Part shown: piece after piece, positions 35,449 through 43,197 of the stretch
Position numbering within the stretch: position 1 is the first letter of the stretch
Layout: the number at the start of each line of letters is the position of its first letter
Program-made: the position numbers and the translations under genes
The notes under the pieces: generated by a model
Databases searched by the model: none
What the model was told of the DNA's origin: nothing
The model's input: the letters and a program-made list of their open reading frames with translations, nothing else
Assembly: GCF_000158955.1 (NCBI RefSeq)
Contig: NZ_GG657757.1
Span: 4,320,561 to 4,384,560 of the forward strand
From: Streptomyces viridochromogenes DSM 40736
GTDB lineage: Bacteria; Actinomycetota; Actinomycetes; Streptomycetales; Streptomycetaceae
Length of the DNA: 64,000 nucleotides
Direction of reading: 5' to 3'

Positions 35449-35587
35449 GCTGAAGTCCGAGGATCTCCCCCACGCTCCGCAGCTGGTCATCGGAGAGTGG
35501 GGGAGAGTCGCGTAGCCGCCGCTCGATCCACGCTCGTACTGCTGCTTCCTCGCGCTCAGTGCTGGCCTTCGCCGAAGAAGTACTCAG
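35420..35587 (-). CDS. Small 55-residue element protein with CTG start
   Basis: The frame STSSAKASTEREEAAVRAW, continuing to LSDDQLRSVGEILGLQL, is open from the end of rep and shows good GC3. No ATG or GTG is available. A CTG overlapping the rep stop (CTGA) would couple it to rep. It overlaps the integrase 3' end by 29 bp on the other strand. The helical pattern with 'PPLSDDQ' is common in small Streptomyces element proteins. By position (between rep and int) it could be an excisionase-like accessory factor, but no helix-turn-helix is clear. Confidence 0.5.
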   Translation of the reverse strand: MSTSSAKASTEREEAAVRAWIERRLRDSPPLSDDQLRSVGEILGLQLIRKSATQA

Positions 35588-37064
35588 GTGGCATCACCGC
35601 CAGCTCGGAGAGCTTCCCGCGCGACAGCGCGATTCTGAGCGATGTCATCAGCGATTCCAGCGGCGATGAGCGCAGCGCCCGGGGTATGGCCGGAGCCGAC
35701 GTAGCGCCAGTTCCTTTCCGTAACCGCCCCGGGGACGTCGACACCGGCTACGTGCTGGGCGCGTTCGGCCCGCAGTGCCGCGAAGGTGGTGGAGTAGGCA
35801 CGGGACTTGGTGAGGATGTGGCCCCGGTAGCCCAGCGTGTGAGCCCACGTGCGCAGGTTCAGGGGTTCGTACTCGGGCAGGCCGCCCAGGCGCCAGCAGG
35901 CCCGCATGAGAGTGCGCACGTGTGCCTTCACGGACGCAGACTCGATGTCATCCCAGGTGGTGACCCTGTGGTCGATGCCGGCGCCTGTCTCGCTCGCTCC
36001 CTTGGTGACGTACTTGGCCACGTAGGCGGCTACGGCATCATCGCCAGGCCCGTCGCCCTCGGCGTGTAGTGGGCGCACGTCGACTTGCTCTCCCCAGCGC
36101 AGAACCAACTCACCCACGGCGGGGCTGTACGGCGTGCGGACCAGGACGCGGCGAGCGGAGGAGCGCACGGCGTCGATGAGTCGGTCCGCGGCCCAGGGCG
36201 GAGGTTCGTCCGCCGGTCCGTTCGGGCCGTCGAGGCGGACGACTGCATGCACGTGGACGGCCGCCCGCTTCTGGTACTCGGCGACCCGGGCGAAGGACAG
36301 CCGGGCGTGATCCCGGAAGCGGGACTGTACGAGACCGACCGAGGATGCAAGCCGCCGTCGGACGTCGATGACGAACCGATCCCATAGCTTCGACGCATGC
36401 GCGTGCCACAGCACGTGGCCGGTGTAGTCGTAGCAGTCAGCGCACAGGGGCTTGCCGACAGAGGGATCATCGGGACCGTGGACAGCGCCGCAGCTCCGAG
36501 GACGGTCGTGCTCGCATGTCCCACGGTCACGGCGGGGGCGGCACAGCTCCCCGGCACGGTGCACGTTGCCGAAGGACGGGGCAGTCAGGGTGACGAAGAG
36601 CCGGGGCCGGTGGCGGACTGTGGGAGGGACGTTCTTGCCGCCGAGGAGGCCCGCACGGACGAGGTGGAAGGTGTCGCCCGCATGGAGGCGTGAGCATGCG
36701 GGGCAGACGGTTGCCCGGCGGTTGCGGCAGCGGACGAGAAGACGTTCGCCGGGTTCGGTGCCTGTGTCGTAGTGGCGGAGGAGCTCGCCGGTTGTGCCGT
36801 CCAGGGTGGTGGTGGAGCCGGAGAGGTGGACGGGGTGGGAGCAGCCACCGGTGGCAGTGATCTGCTCCAACAGGCGGGGGAATTTGAGGTCTTGGGCGAG
36901 GCCGATTGCGTCACGGTCTGCTTCGGACAGCTGACGCAGGCGCGCCGCGCGGTTGAGGACGGCGCGCCTGTCAGCCGGGGTGAGTTCCGGTGTGATGGTG
37001 GGGACCTTCCGGGGTGGGCCGCCACAGCGGCGGGGTGGGTGGGTAGGTGCGCGTTGTCGGTCAT
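35584..37064 (-). CDS. RepSA-like rolling-circle replication initiator (apparent 5' frameshift)
   Basis: Homologue of the pSAM2-type replication initiator. A zinc-binding N-terminal region (CRNRRATVCPACSRLHAGDTFHLVRAGL) precedes the HUH motif AAVHVHAVVRLDG and the catalytic-tyrosine helix AYVAKYVTKG. The good start is the ATG at 37064 (MTDNAHLPTHPAAVAAHPG) with AAGGAAGG upstream. Coding then shifts frame at about 37005-37010, where GGAAGG would need one more A to continue as KVPTITPELTPAD. Without that base only a start downstream (for example TTG at 36870) gives product. It nicks the element's origin for replication before transfer. Confidence 0.8.
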
Positions 37065-37102
37065 GGGGATCGCCTTCCTTGTGGGGTCGGGCGGAGCGAA
37101 GT

Positions 37103-37216
37103 TCAGCGGACGGTTCCGGTGCCCCGGCAGACGCGACAGCGCCTCTGTCGTCCGGTCCAGGTCCTGCGGGCTCCGTCGCCCTTGCAGTGGGGGCACCTCA
37201 CGCGGGGCATGGGCAT
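37103..37216 (-). CDS. 37-residue zinc-finger-like protein with two CxxCxGxG motifs
   Basis: The minus strand reads MPMPRVRCPHCKGDGARR, continues to RRCRVCRGTGTVR and then stops. Two CxxCxGxG units are the repeat found in the zinc domain of DnaJ and in many tiny actinomycete plasmid proteins. AAGGGA lies about 10 bases before the start. It sits between the Spd-like gene and rep in the same direction, so it is probably part of the replication/transfer operon. It is too short to assign a function. Confidence 0.65.
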   Translation of the reverse strand: MPMPRVRCPHCKGDGARRTWTGRQRRCRVCRGTGTVR

Positions 37217-37238
37217 GCCGTTGAGTTCCCTTCTCTGG

Positions 37239-37436
37239 TCAGGTGTGGGAGAAGCCGTTGATCAGCCACGTGACGAGGCCGTGGACGGTGTAGATCACCG
37301 GGGTCTGGCCGAGGTAGAGGCCGAAGAGGCCGACGCAGACCGCTTCCCAGGCGCGCACGTCACGGGAGCGGACGAGGAGGACGGTGATGATCCCGAAGAC
37401 CACCGCGAACGTGAACGCCGTACCTTCGCTGATCAC
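37239..37436 (-). CDS. Small membrane protein, SpdB-like
   Basis: A 65-residue protein with two predicted membrane helices (FTFAVVFGIITVLLV and EAVCVGLFGLYLGQTPVIYTV). The GTG start at 37436 overlaps the tra stop (GTGA), so it is coupled to the translocase gene. Small membrane proteins right after tra in Streptomyces elements are usually spread (Spd) proteins that help plasmid distribution within the mycelium. That role is inferred from position and topology. Confidence 0.65.
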   Translation of the reverse strand: MISEGTAFTFAVVFGIITVLLVRSRDVRAWEAVCVGLFGLYLGQTPVIYTVHGLVTWLINGFSHT

Positions 37437-38734
37437 TTGTCGTCTCCTTCCGGCGCCGCAAGGGCACGGTCGAGCGCGGGCAGATCCGGGGTGAGTGCTG
37501 CGTGCTTCCGAGCCGTCGAGACGGCCTCTTCCGTGGGTGTGAGGTGGGAACGGGCGCGGCTCCAGCTGCCGTCCGGGCCGGTGCACACGGCCACGCCCCG
37601 TTCCTCTGCCGTGATGGCTTGCGCGACGGCCACGGCGTCCTTGTTCAGGTCGCCCAGGGTCATCTCTGCCGTGCCGGGATCGTTCACCCGGTGGCAGATC
37701 CGGCCGCCGAGCTGAGCCCGCAGGGCGGTGACACCGGGACCCAGATCGGAGCCGACCCGCTGTCCGGCCACCACCAGGTGGACGCCGAGCGCTGCCCCGA
37801 GCTGTGCCAGCCGCAGCAGCAGCGTGGAGCATTGCTCGGTTTCTGCTTTGCTCTCGCGGCGACCGTCGGACAGGTACAGCTCTGCGATCTCGTCAACGAT
37901 CACGACGACCGGCACCGGCCGAAGCTTGTCGGGCAGCTCCCAGATGGAGCGCACGCCGGCCGACCGGCACACGCTCATTCGCTCCTGCATGTCGAGGGCG
38001 AGCGCGCCGAGCACCGCGACCGCTTCCCGTCGGCTGGTTGCCAGTGCACTCAGCCGTCCGGCGAACAGGCCGAGTTCCATGCCGCCCTTGCAGTCGATGC
38101 CGACCAGGGCGACGGGCTGCGGCGCGAGCTGGTTGATCAGCCGGGCCAGCAGGGTGGACTTGCCGGACCGTGTGGCCCCGACGATGAGCCAGTGCGGCAC
38201 GAGCCGCAGGTTCATCACCCAGGCGCCGCCGCTCTCCAGTGCGCCGATGAGCGCGGAGAGCAGTTCGGCTGGGGCGGTGGCTAATCCGGGCCGCTGTAGC
38301 GGATCACTGGCCATCGCCGTCAGCAGGACGAGCCCGCGTTCCGGCGAGGTCACGCGCACCGCGTGAACCTTCCACGCATGGACGAACGCGTCGGCCGCCT
38401 TCAGGTAGGTCGCCGGAGTCTGCCCCGCGTGCAACTGGACAGCAACGGTCAACCCCATGCGGGTAGCCCGCGGAAACGAGAGCCGCGGAGCCGCCGGCCG
38501 AACCGGATCCCCCTTGACCAGCAGGTGCCCGATGAGCGTTCGCGCCGGAAGCCGCGAGACGGACAGGTCGTTGAGCAGGGCCACCCTGCGCCAGGTGAAC
38601 ACCACCCGGCACGCGGTCACGGGGTACCCGACCACGTACCAGTGCCAGGCCGGACGGTGGCGCCGAACCAGGTCACCGACGACCAGCACCCAGGCCAGTA
38701 CCGCCAGGGCGAGCGCGAGCAGGGTCGGCCCCAT
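37433..38734 (-). CDS. TraB/TraSA-type FtsK/SpoIIIE DNA translocase
   Basis: A 433-residue conjugation protein. Two N-terminal segments (LLALALAVLAWVLVVGDLV and a weaker second one) anchor it to the membrane. The motor domain has Walker A GATRSGKSTLLARL and Walker B VVVIVDEIAELYL. Actinomycete conjugation moves double-stranded DNA with a single such hexameric protein acting at a clt site. The start is ATG 38734, overlapping the upstream stop (TGATG). It is in an operon with the upstream hypothetical and downstream Spd-like genes, probably repressed by the divergent GntR protein. Confidence 0.9.
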   Translation of the reverse strand: MGPTLLALALAVLAWVLVVGDLVRRHRPAWHWYVVGYPVTACRVVFTWRRVALLNDLSVSRLPARTLIGHLLVKGDPVRPAAPRLSFPRATRMGLTVAVQLHAGQTPATYLKAADAFVHAWKVHAVRVTSPERGLVLLTAMASDPLQRPGLATAPAELLSALIGALESGGAWVMNLRLVPHWLIVGATRSGKSTLLARLINQLAPQPVALVGIDCKGGMELGLFAGRLSALATSRREAVAVLGALALDMQERMSVCRSAGVRSIWELPDKLRPVPVVVIVDEIAELYLSDGRRESKAETEQCSTLLLRLAQLGAALGVHLVVAGQRVGSDLGPGVTALRAQLGGRICHRVNDPGTAEMTLGDLNKDAVAVAQAITAEERGVAVCTGPDGSWSRARSHLTPTEEAVSTARKHAALTPDLPALDRALAAPEGDDK

Positions 38735-39081
38735 CACGCGTCACCGCCCTTGCCCTGTGCCGCCGATCCGTGCGCAGGCGTGATCGTGTCGGCGCGGAAG
38801 CTGACGCCGTTGCGGTCGCCCATCGACCAGACGAACGCCGTCAGCCCGGTGACCTTGACGACCTGGCCCGCTTCGAGCCCCTTAGGCTCACCGCTCACGG
38901 CGATCTCGATCACGGAGATACGCCGTCCGTCCGGCCGCACGGTGACGGCCACGCTGTAGACCGGATTGCCGTCCCGGTCCTTCTTCACCTCCTGCGTCTC
39001 GGAGTTGCTGAACTTCACTTCGGGCGCGTTGGCACACCGCAGTACGCCGAGCCGCGCCGTGTCCACGGGAATGGACTGCAT
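38734..39081 (-). CDS. Conserved element protein of unknown function
   Basis: A 115-residue soluble protein. The ATG at 39081 (MQSIPVDTARLG) has GGGAGG about nine bases upstream. The sequence alternates beta-strand-like segments (EVKFSNSETQEV, VYSVAVTV, ISVIEIAV, GQVVKVTGLTAFVW), which suggests an OB-like barrel, but no family is recognised with confidence. It is the first gene of the transfer operon, overlaps tra and is divergent from the GntR repressor. Confidence 0.65.
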   Translation of the reverse strand: MQSIPVDTARLGVLRCANAPEVKFSNSETQEVKKDRDGNPVYSVAVTVRPDGRRISVIEIAVSGEPKGLEAGQVVKVTGLTAFVWSMGDRNGVSFRADTITPAHGSAAQGKGGDA

Positions 39082-39150
39082 TGTTTTTGGCCTCCCTGGC
39101 CAGTCGGGACGCCAGCGAGATACTGACGTCACTTGTCCTTACGAGTTACG

Positions 39151-39180
39151 ACTATGGAGCGCTGTACGGCAGGGGTGCAA
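39151..39180 (-). promoter_or_regulatory. Candidate promoter of the transfer operon
   Basis: On the minus strand TTGCAC and CATAGT are separated by 18 bp, ending about 70 bp before the first gene of the tra operon. This fits a vegetative -35/-10 pair. It lies in the divergent gap next to the GntR regulator gene, where a Kor-type repressor would bind. Confidence 0.4.
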
Positions 39181-39246
39181 CTACTTATGCTGACGAGTGA
39201 TGTCGCGCGTGCGACGTACCTACGACCTCACCCGGAGATTGCCGAG

Positions 39247-40026
39247 ATGACGGAGATCCAGCGCCCCGGAGCCCTCTACCAGCAAGTCGCCGCCGCCATC
39301 CGCGCAGCGATCCTGTCGGGTGAGTTCGCCCCCGACTCCCTGCTTCCATCGGAAGCCCAGCTCATGGCCCGCTACAGCGTCTCCCGCCCCACGGTCCGCA
39401 ACGCCATCGCCGCACTGCGGGCTGAAGGTCTGATCGACGTGCGCCACGGCAAGGGCAGCTTCGTACGCTCCAGCGGCCAGCCCACGCTCACCCTCGAACG
39501 CCGCATCAGCCGCACTACCGACAGCAAGTTCGTCATGCCCAACGGCGACGCCTGGCAGGAGGCCGAGGAGCCGAGCACCTACCGCACCCGGACCACGAAG
39601 GCCACAGGACGACTGCTCGGACTCGCTGAGGAAGAGGCCGTGTTCGGCTGCGACCGGCTCTTGATCGACGCGGCCACGGGTGCCCGCGCCATGCACCGCA
39701 CGCTGATTCCGTTCGAAGTGGCCGAGGCGGTTCCAGTGCTCGCTGATGAGCCGTGCCAGCCCCCGGTAGCGATCTACCGAGTGCTCACCCAGGACGGACA
39801 CAAGCTGTGGTGGTCGGAGACGGTCCGCGCCCGAATGCCGCTGCCCGACGAGCGGACCACACTCCAGCTCCCCGACGCGACCCCGATCCTTCATGTCGCC
39901 CGCGTCGCACACGGCGCCGACGATCGCCCGCTCACCCTCGAAGAGCTCCGCATCGGCGCGGACCGTGCCGAACTCGCCTACCGGATCACCGCCGACAAGC
40001 AGCCCGCGCGACGCGCCCGCACCTGA
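39247..40026 (+). CDS. GntR-family regulator, KorSA-like
   Basis: A 259-residue protein with an N-terminal winged helix (LYQQVAAAIRAAILSGEFAP...SRPTVRNAIAALRAEGLIDVRHGKGSFV) and a C-terminal UTRA ligand domain, the HutC subgroup. The start ATG at 39247 follows GGAGATT; the longer frame would run across the promoter. KorSA of pSAM2 is a GntR regulator that represses transfer and replication genes. Here it is divergent from the tra operon, which fits the same job. Confidence 0.85.
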   Translation: MTEIQRPGALYQQVAAAIRAAILSGEFAPDSLLPSEAQLMARYSVSRPTVRNAIAALRAEGLIDVRHGKGSFVRSSGQPTLTLERRISRTTDSKFVMPNGDAWQEAEEPSTYRTRTTKATGRLLGLAEEEAVFGCDRLLIDAATGARAMHRTLIPFEVAEAVPVLADEPCQPPVAIYRVLTQDGHKLWWSETVRARMPLPDERTTLQLPDATPILHVARVAHGADDRPLTLEELRIGADRAELAYRITADKQPARRART

Positions 40027-40436
40027 GCGGCAACCGGCATCGGTCGAAACAGCCTTTACTTCCTCAAGGGCGCGCCTGCGGCGCGCCGGGCCGCCCGGCC
40101 GCCCCGGCCGGGCGTGCGGCGTGGACGCCGGTCCCGTCCGGTCGCCGGGCGCCCCCGCCCTCAGCACGCCCAAGGAGTTATGGCGTCGACCCACTGTCGC
40201 GGGCAGGGGCGTGGTGGGCTGGGGGTCGACGGCCTCCGAGACTTTAGGCAGCCACCATGGGGCGAGCCTCGAAGAACAGGGGGCCAATCGGGCACTACAA
40301 CGGGCAGGGCAACTGCCTGCCCGATTCGCCGGGCCAGCGTAAGGCCCCCTGTTCACTCGCCCCATGGCAGCTCCAGCCCAAAGTCTCTCCGGCCGGCGAC
40401 TTGCCCACGCGCCCCACTCACCAGCGAAAAGGCGCC
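40027..40436. other. Gene-free, highly structured region of the element (origin or transfer-site candidate)
   Basis: These 410 bp carry no supported gene. They include GC-rich hairpins (40060-40125), an 8-bp inverted pair GTCGACCC (40185-40192) / GGGTCGAC (40223-40230) and the nested palindrome at 40255-40367. Such dense structure next to the regulator suggests a replication (single-strand origin) or clt transfer locus. Confidence 0.5.
40255..40367. repeat. Nested 113-bp palindrome
   Basis: Three concentric perfect stems: CCATGGGGCGAG (40255-40266) with 40356-40367, GAACAGGGGGCC (40274-40285) with 40343-40354, and AATCGGGC (40286-40293) with 40319-40326. A small inner hairpin GGGCAG/CTGCCC closes the top at 40302-40322. 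The stem-loop is far too large and regular for chance. Confidence 0.8.
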
Positions 40437-40733
40437 TCATGCTGCACCACCGTCGCCATCCGAGCGCGCTTCCAGGAGCTGAGCGAGGCGATCAACGGTG
40501 TCCGGCCAGCCCGCCAGCCGCACCACACCGCGTCCGTCCTCGTTCGTCGAGGCGACGGCCCGTACGGCGGACAGCTCGAAACCCACGCTCAAGAGCGCCC
40601 GGTTCAAGCGATCGGCCGCCACTCGCGCCTCACGCCATCCCGCGATGTAGTCGACGCCGGACACCCAGAGACCGGAGTCCGCGCCCGTCACGTTCAGACC
40701 GTCGCTCAGCCAGTCCTCACCTGAGCCAGTCAC
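40437..40733 (-). CDS. Hypothetical protein
   Basis: A 98-residue soluble protein starting at GTG 40733 (VTGSGEDWLSDGLNVTG) with GAGG seven bases upstream. The middle reads VDYIAGWREARVAADRLNRALLSVGFEL and the end VVRLAGWPDTVDRLAQLLE. It is not recognised, but codon use is clearly coding. It faces the GntR gene across the palindrome region and is followed upstream by a terminator. Confidence 0.55.
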   Translation of the reverse strand: MTGSGEDWLSDGLNVTGADSGLWVSGVDYIAGWREARVAADRLNRALLSVGFELSAVRAVASTNEDGRGVVRLAGWPDTVDRLAQLLEARSDGDGGAA

Positions 40734-40846
40734 GTTGCCACCTCTGCCCTGATCTAGTAACGGATCGTCAACTTCCTTGGACCAGGGCACAAACGCAGCA
40801 CGACGGCCCCGGTACCATCAGGCACCGGGAACCGCCGTGTTCCCAG

Positions 40847-40888
40847 CCGGGCCACCCTTCGCTTTCCAGGGCTGATGGGGTGGCCCGG
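40847..40888. terminator. Hairpin terminator
   Basis: CCGGGCCACCC (40847-40857) pairs with GGGTGGCCCGG (40878-40888). It lies just after the small minus-strand gene ending at 40905 and before the promoter of the next minus-strand gene. Confidence 0.6.
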
Positions 40889-40904
40889 TCTCGGTTTGTG
40901 GTTG

Positions 40905-41054
40905 TCAGGCGCGGCCCTCCGGTGTGGAGGGGAGCTCCCAGAAGTCCGGAGGAGCCGCGCCCTGGCCGAAGGGGTCAGACTCCGGCCGGCTACCGGGCCG
41001 CCGCTCGCTCACGATCGCGAGGGAGCGAAACGAGGACGGCAGCCCGGAGATCAT
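40905..41054 (-). CDS. Small hypothetical protein coupled to the kinase gene
   Basis: A 49-residue protein (MISGLPSSFRSLAIVSERRP...WELPSTPEGRA). Its ATG at 41054 overlaps the stop of the ATP-binding protein (ATGA), so it is translated with it. No family is recognised. Pairs of an RsbW-like kinase with a tiny partner are frequent in Streptomyces. Confidence 0.5.
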   Translation of the reverse strand: MISGLPSSFRSLAIVSERRPGSRPESDPFGQGAAPPDFWELPSTPEGRA

Positions 41055-41611
41055 GAGTCCCGTACGGACTCCGCTCCGTGGTTCATGTCGAAGCGGCACC
41101 AGACCGTCTTGCCGCCACGCTCGTGCGGCGTCCACCAGACCGCCGCCGCCAGACGCTGGAGGATGAGCAGCCCCCGACCGCTGTCCGGCAGCACCGCCTC
41201 AGACAGGTCTCCGAGCAGCCCCGGAGAGAACACCTCCCCCACCGGAAGCAGCGGAGGGGTCGAGTCCTCATCAGCGACACCGATGAAGAGCCACTTCGGG
41301 AACATCTTGAAGATCACGTCGATACGGCGACAGGCACCGGGAGAGGACAGGTGCCGGTCCGGCACGGCATGGTTCACCACGTTGCCGACCAGTTCGGAGA
41401 CGACCAGCCGGGCGTCGTCCACGACGGCATCAGCACCAGCGCCACGGAGAAACACGGACGTCATGTCGCGAGCGACGCGCGCTGTGTCACCGAACTCGGC
41501 GAAGAGCGTCAACGTCAGAAAGTGCCCGTCGGAGGACGGCTCCGGTCTCACGAACCAGTGCGCGTACGCGTCAAGCTCACCCGCCAACCGTTCAGTCTTC
41601 CCCGCATCCAT
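41051..41611 (-). CDS. ATP-binding protein, RsbW-like anti-sigma/serine kinase family
   Basis: A 186-residue GHKL-fold protein carried by the element. The N-box is VVSELVGNVVNHA, the G1 region is VADEDS (weaker than usual, without the second Gly), and the lid is DSGRGLLILQRLA. It may act as a kinase or anti-sigma protein. It is divergent from the XRE/TPR regulator and shares its operator region. A chromosomal relative lies at 1589. Confidence 0.7.
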   Translation of the reverse strand: MDAGKTERLAGELDAYAHWFVRPEPSSDGHFLTLTLFAEFGDTARVARDMTSVFLRGAGADAVVDDARLVVSELVGNVVNHAVPDRHLSSPGACRRIDVIFKMFPKWLFIGVADEDSTPPLLPVGEVFSPGLLGDLSEAVLPDSGRGLLILQRLAAAVWWTPHERGGKTVWCRFDMNHGAESVRDS

Positions 41612-41706
41612 CGCTTCCCCTTCCGAGGCCCCGCGGCTCTCACGGCACCGCTTGCATCACGCAAGCCAGTACACGGCGAGACGGGCGTGACCGGGAGCGT
41701 TCACCA

Positions 41707-41759
41707 GGGGGTTCACGTGAACACGGGCAAAGGCAAAGGGGGTTCATCAATGAACCCCC
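41707..41759. promoter_or_regulatory. Paired GGGGGTTCA operators in the divergent kinase / XRE region
   Basis: GGGGGTTCAC followed by GTGAAC (41707-41722) and a near-perfect palindrome GGGGGTTCAT-CA-ATGAACCCCC (41738-41759) repeat the same half-site 31 bp apart. They lie 62-114 bp before the XRE regulator gene, so autoregulation is likely. Confidence 0.6.
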
Positions 41760-41820
41760 ACGGTTGATACTGCTGTGACACGATGAACACTCGCCGTCAT
41801 TCTCGGGTTGGCAGGGGAGC

Positions 41821-43194
41821 ATGAGCCGAGAGCCGAACGCGCAGTTAATCGCCGTCATGGACGAGGCGAAGGTCTCGAACAAGGGCCTGGCGAAGCGCAT
41901 GAAGGACGCCGCCACTCAGCGGGGCATCAGTCTCGGAACAACGCACGTATCCGTCCAGCGATGGCGGGACGGCTCGGGCATCCAGCCTCAGACAGCGGCA
42001 CTCATGGCCGACGTGCTGAGCGTCAAACTCGGCCGCCGCATCACTCCCGGCGATCTCGGCTTCTTCGATCACACGCGGCCGGCCACTCCAGAACCGCTCG
42101 GCTATCCCAGTACCGTCCCCGACGTGCTGTCGATGCTGGATGGACTCGCCCAGGAACGGGCCGACACCGTCGTATCCGAGCAACTGATTGTCTCGGACTC
42201 AGATCTCAGCTCCGCCGTCCTGTCGTGGATGATCGCGCGCCCGGACGGCATCCAGTCCGACAGGCCCGCTCAGCAGCGGGTCGGCATGCGCGACGTCCGG
42301 GCAATCAGGGACGCCGCCGCGACCTTCATGCAACTCGACTTCAAGTACGGCGGAGGCCACGGCCACAAGGCACTACGCCACTACTTCCGCCATGAGGTCC
42401 TGCCCCTGCTCAGCGCCAGCTACAGCGAGAAGGTAGGCACGGCGTTGTTCGGCGCCGCCGCCGAGGTCTCCCAGTTGCTCGCTTGGACCGCATACGACTC
42501 CGGTAACCACCGGCTCGCCCACCGCTATCTCACGTCGACACTGCGACTGTCCCAGGTCATCGACGACCGCATGTTCGGGGCCCGCATCCTCGGCAACCTC
42601 AGCCACCAGGCGAACTATCTCGGCCACCACACCCAGGCCATCCAGCTAGCCCGCGCCGCAGTCGAGGGCGCCAAAGGCCGGGCAACCCCACGTGCCATGG
42701 CGAACTACTGGGCTATGGAGGCCCGGGCGCTCTCCAACGCGGGGGATCGAACCGGGGCATCACTCGCCATGACCCAATCTGAGCGCCACTTTGAGCGCGC
42801 TGACAGTGCCGATGACCCGCCGTGGTTGAGCTACTTCGACGACGCGGAACTCTTGGGCGAGTTCTGCCACTGCTTCCGCGATCTGAGGATGCGACGTGAG
42901 GCGGTCGAGCACGCACAGCGCGCTGTGGACAGTACCGATCCGCAGTACGCCCGCACTCTCGGTTTCTGCCGCATGGTGTTGGCACAGAGCCAGCTCCTGA
43001 ACGGAGAGCTGGAAGCCGCCGTCACCACAGCCAGCCTTGCCGTGGACGGCGGCGACTCCCTCCAGTCCTCCCGCTTCCAGCGCTACGTAGCCGACTTCCA
43101 GGCAGAGGTCAGTGCGTATGCGGCCAACCCCGCTGTCGTCGCCTTTAGCGAGCAGGTGAACGAAGCGCTCGCCCGTCTGGACGAGGACGAGTAA
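41821..43194 (+). CDS. XRE/helix-turn-helix regulator with TPR-like C-terminal domain
   Basis: A 457-residue protein of a type common in Streptomyces. The N-terminal ~75 residues are Cro/CI-like (NKGLAKRMKDAATQRG...VSVQRWRDGSGIQPQ). The rest is helical with tetratricopeptide-like pairs (AHRYLTSTLRLSQVIDD, QAIQLARAAVEGAKG, EAVEHAQRAVDSTDP). Codon 9 is TTA (41845-41847), so translation should depend on the rare bldA tRNA, which is made late in growth. Paired operators lie upstream. Confidence 0.8.
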   Translation: MSREPNAQLIAVMDEAKVSNKGLAKRMKDAATQRGISLGTTHVSVQRWRDGSGIQPQTAALMADVLSVKLGRRITPGDLGFFDHTRPATPEPLGYPSTVPDVLSMLDGLAQERADTVVSEQLIVSDSDLSSAVLSWMIARPDGIQSDRPAQQRVGMRDVRAIRDAAATFMQLDFKYGGGHGHKALRHYFRHEVLPLLSASYSEKVGTALFGAAAEVSQLLAWTAYDSGNHRLAHRYLTSTLRLSQVIDDRMFGARILGNLSHQANYLGHHTQAIQLARAAVEGAKGRATPRAMANYWAMEARALSNAGDRTGASLAMTQSERHFERADSADDPPWLSYFDDAELLGEFCHCFRDLRMRREAVEHAQRAVDSTDPQYARTLGFCRMVLAQSQLLNGELEAAVTTASLAVDGGDSLQSSRFQRYVADFQAEVSAYAANPAVVAFSEQVNEALARLDEDE

Positions 43195-43197
43195 CAG

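Noticed and set aside
41711..41722. GTTCACGTGAAC as a further parS
   Set aside because: It lacks the TTT/AAA flanks of parS and repeats the GGGGGTTCA half-site seen again at 41738, so it fits a local operator better.
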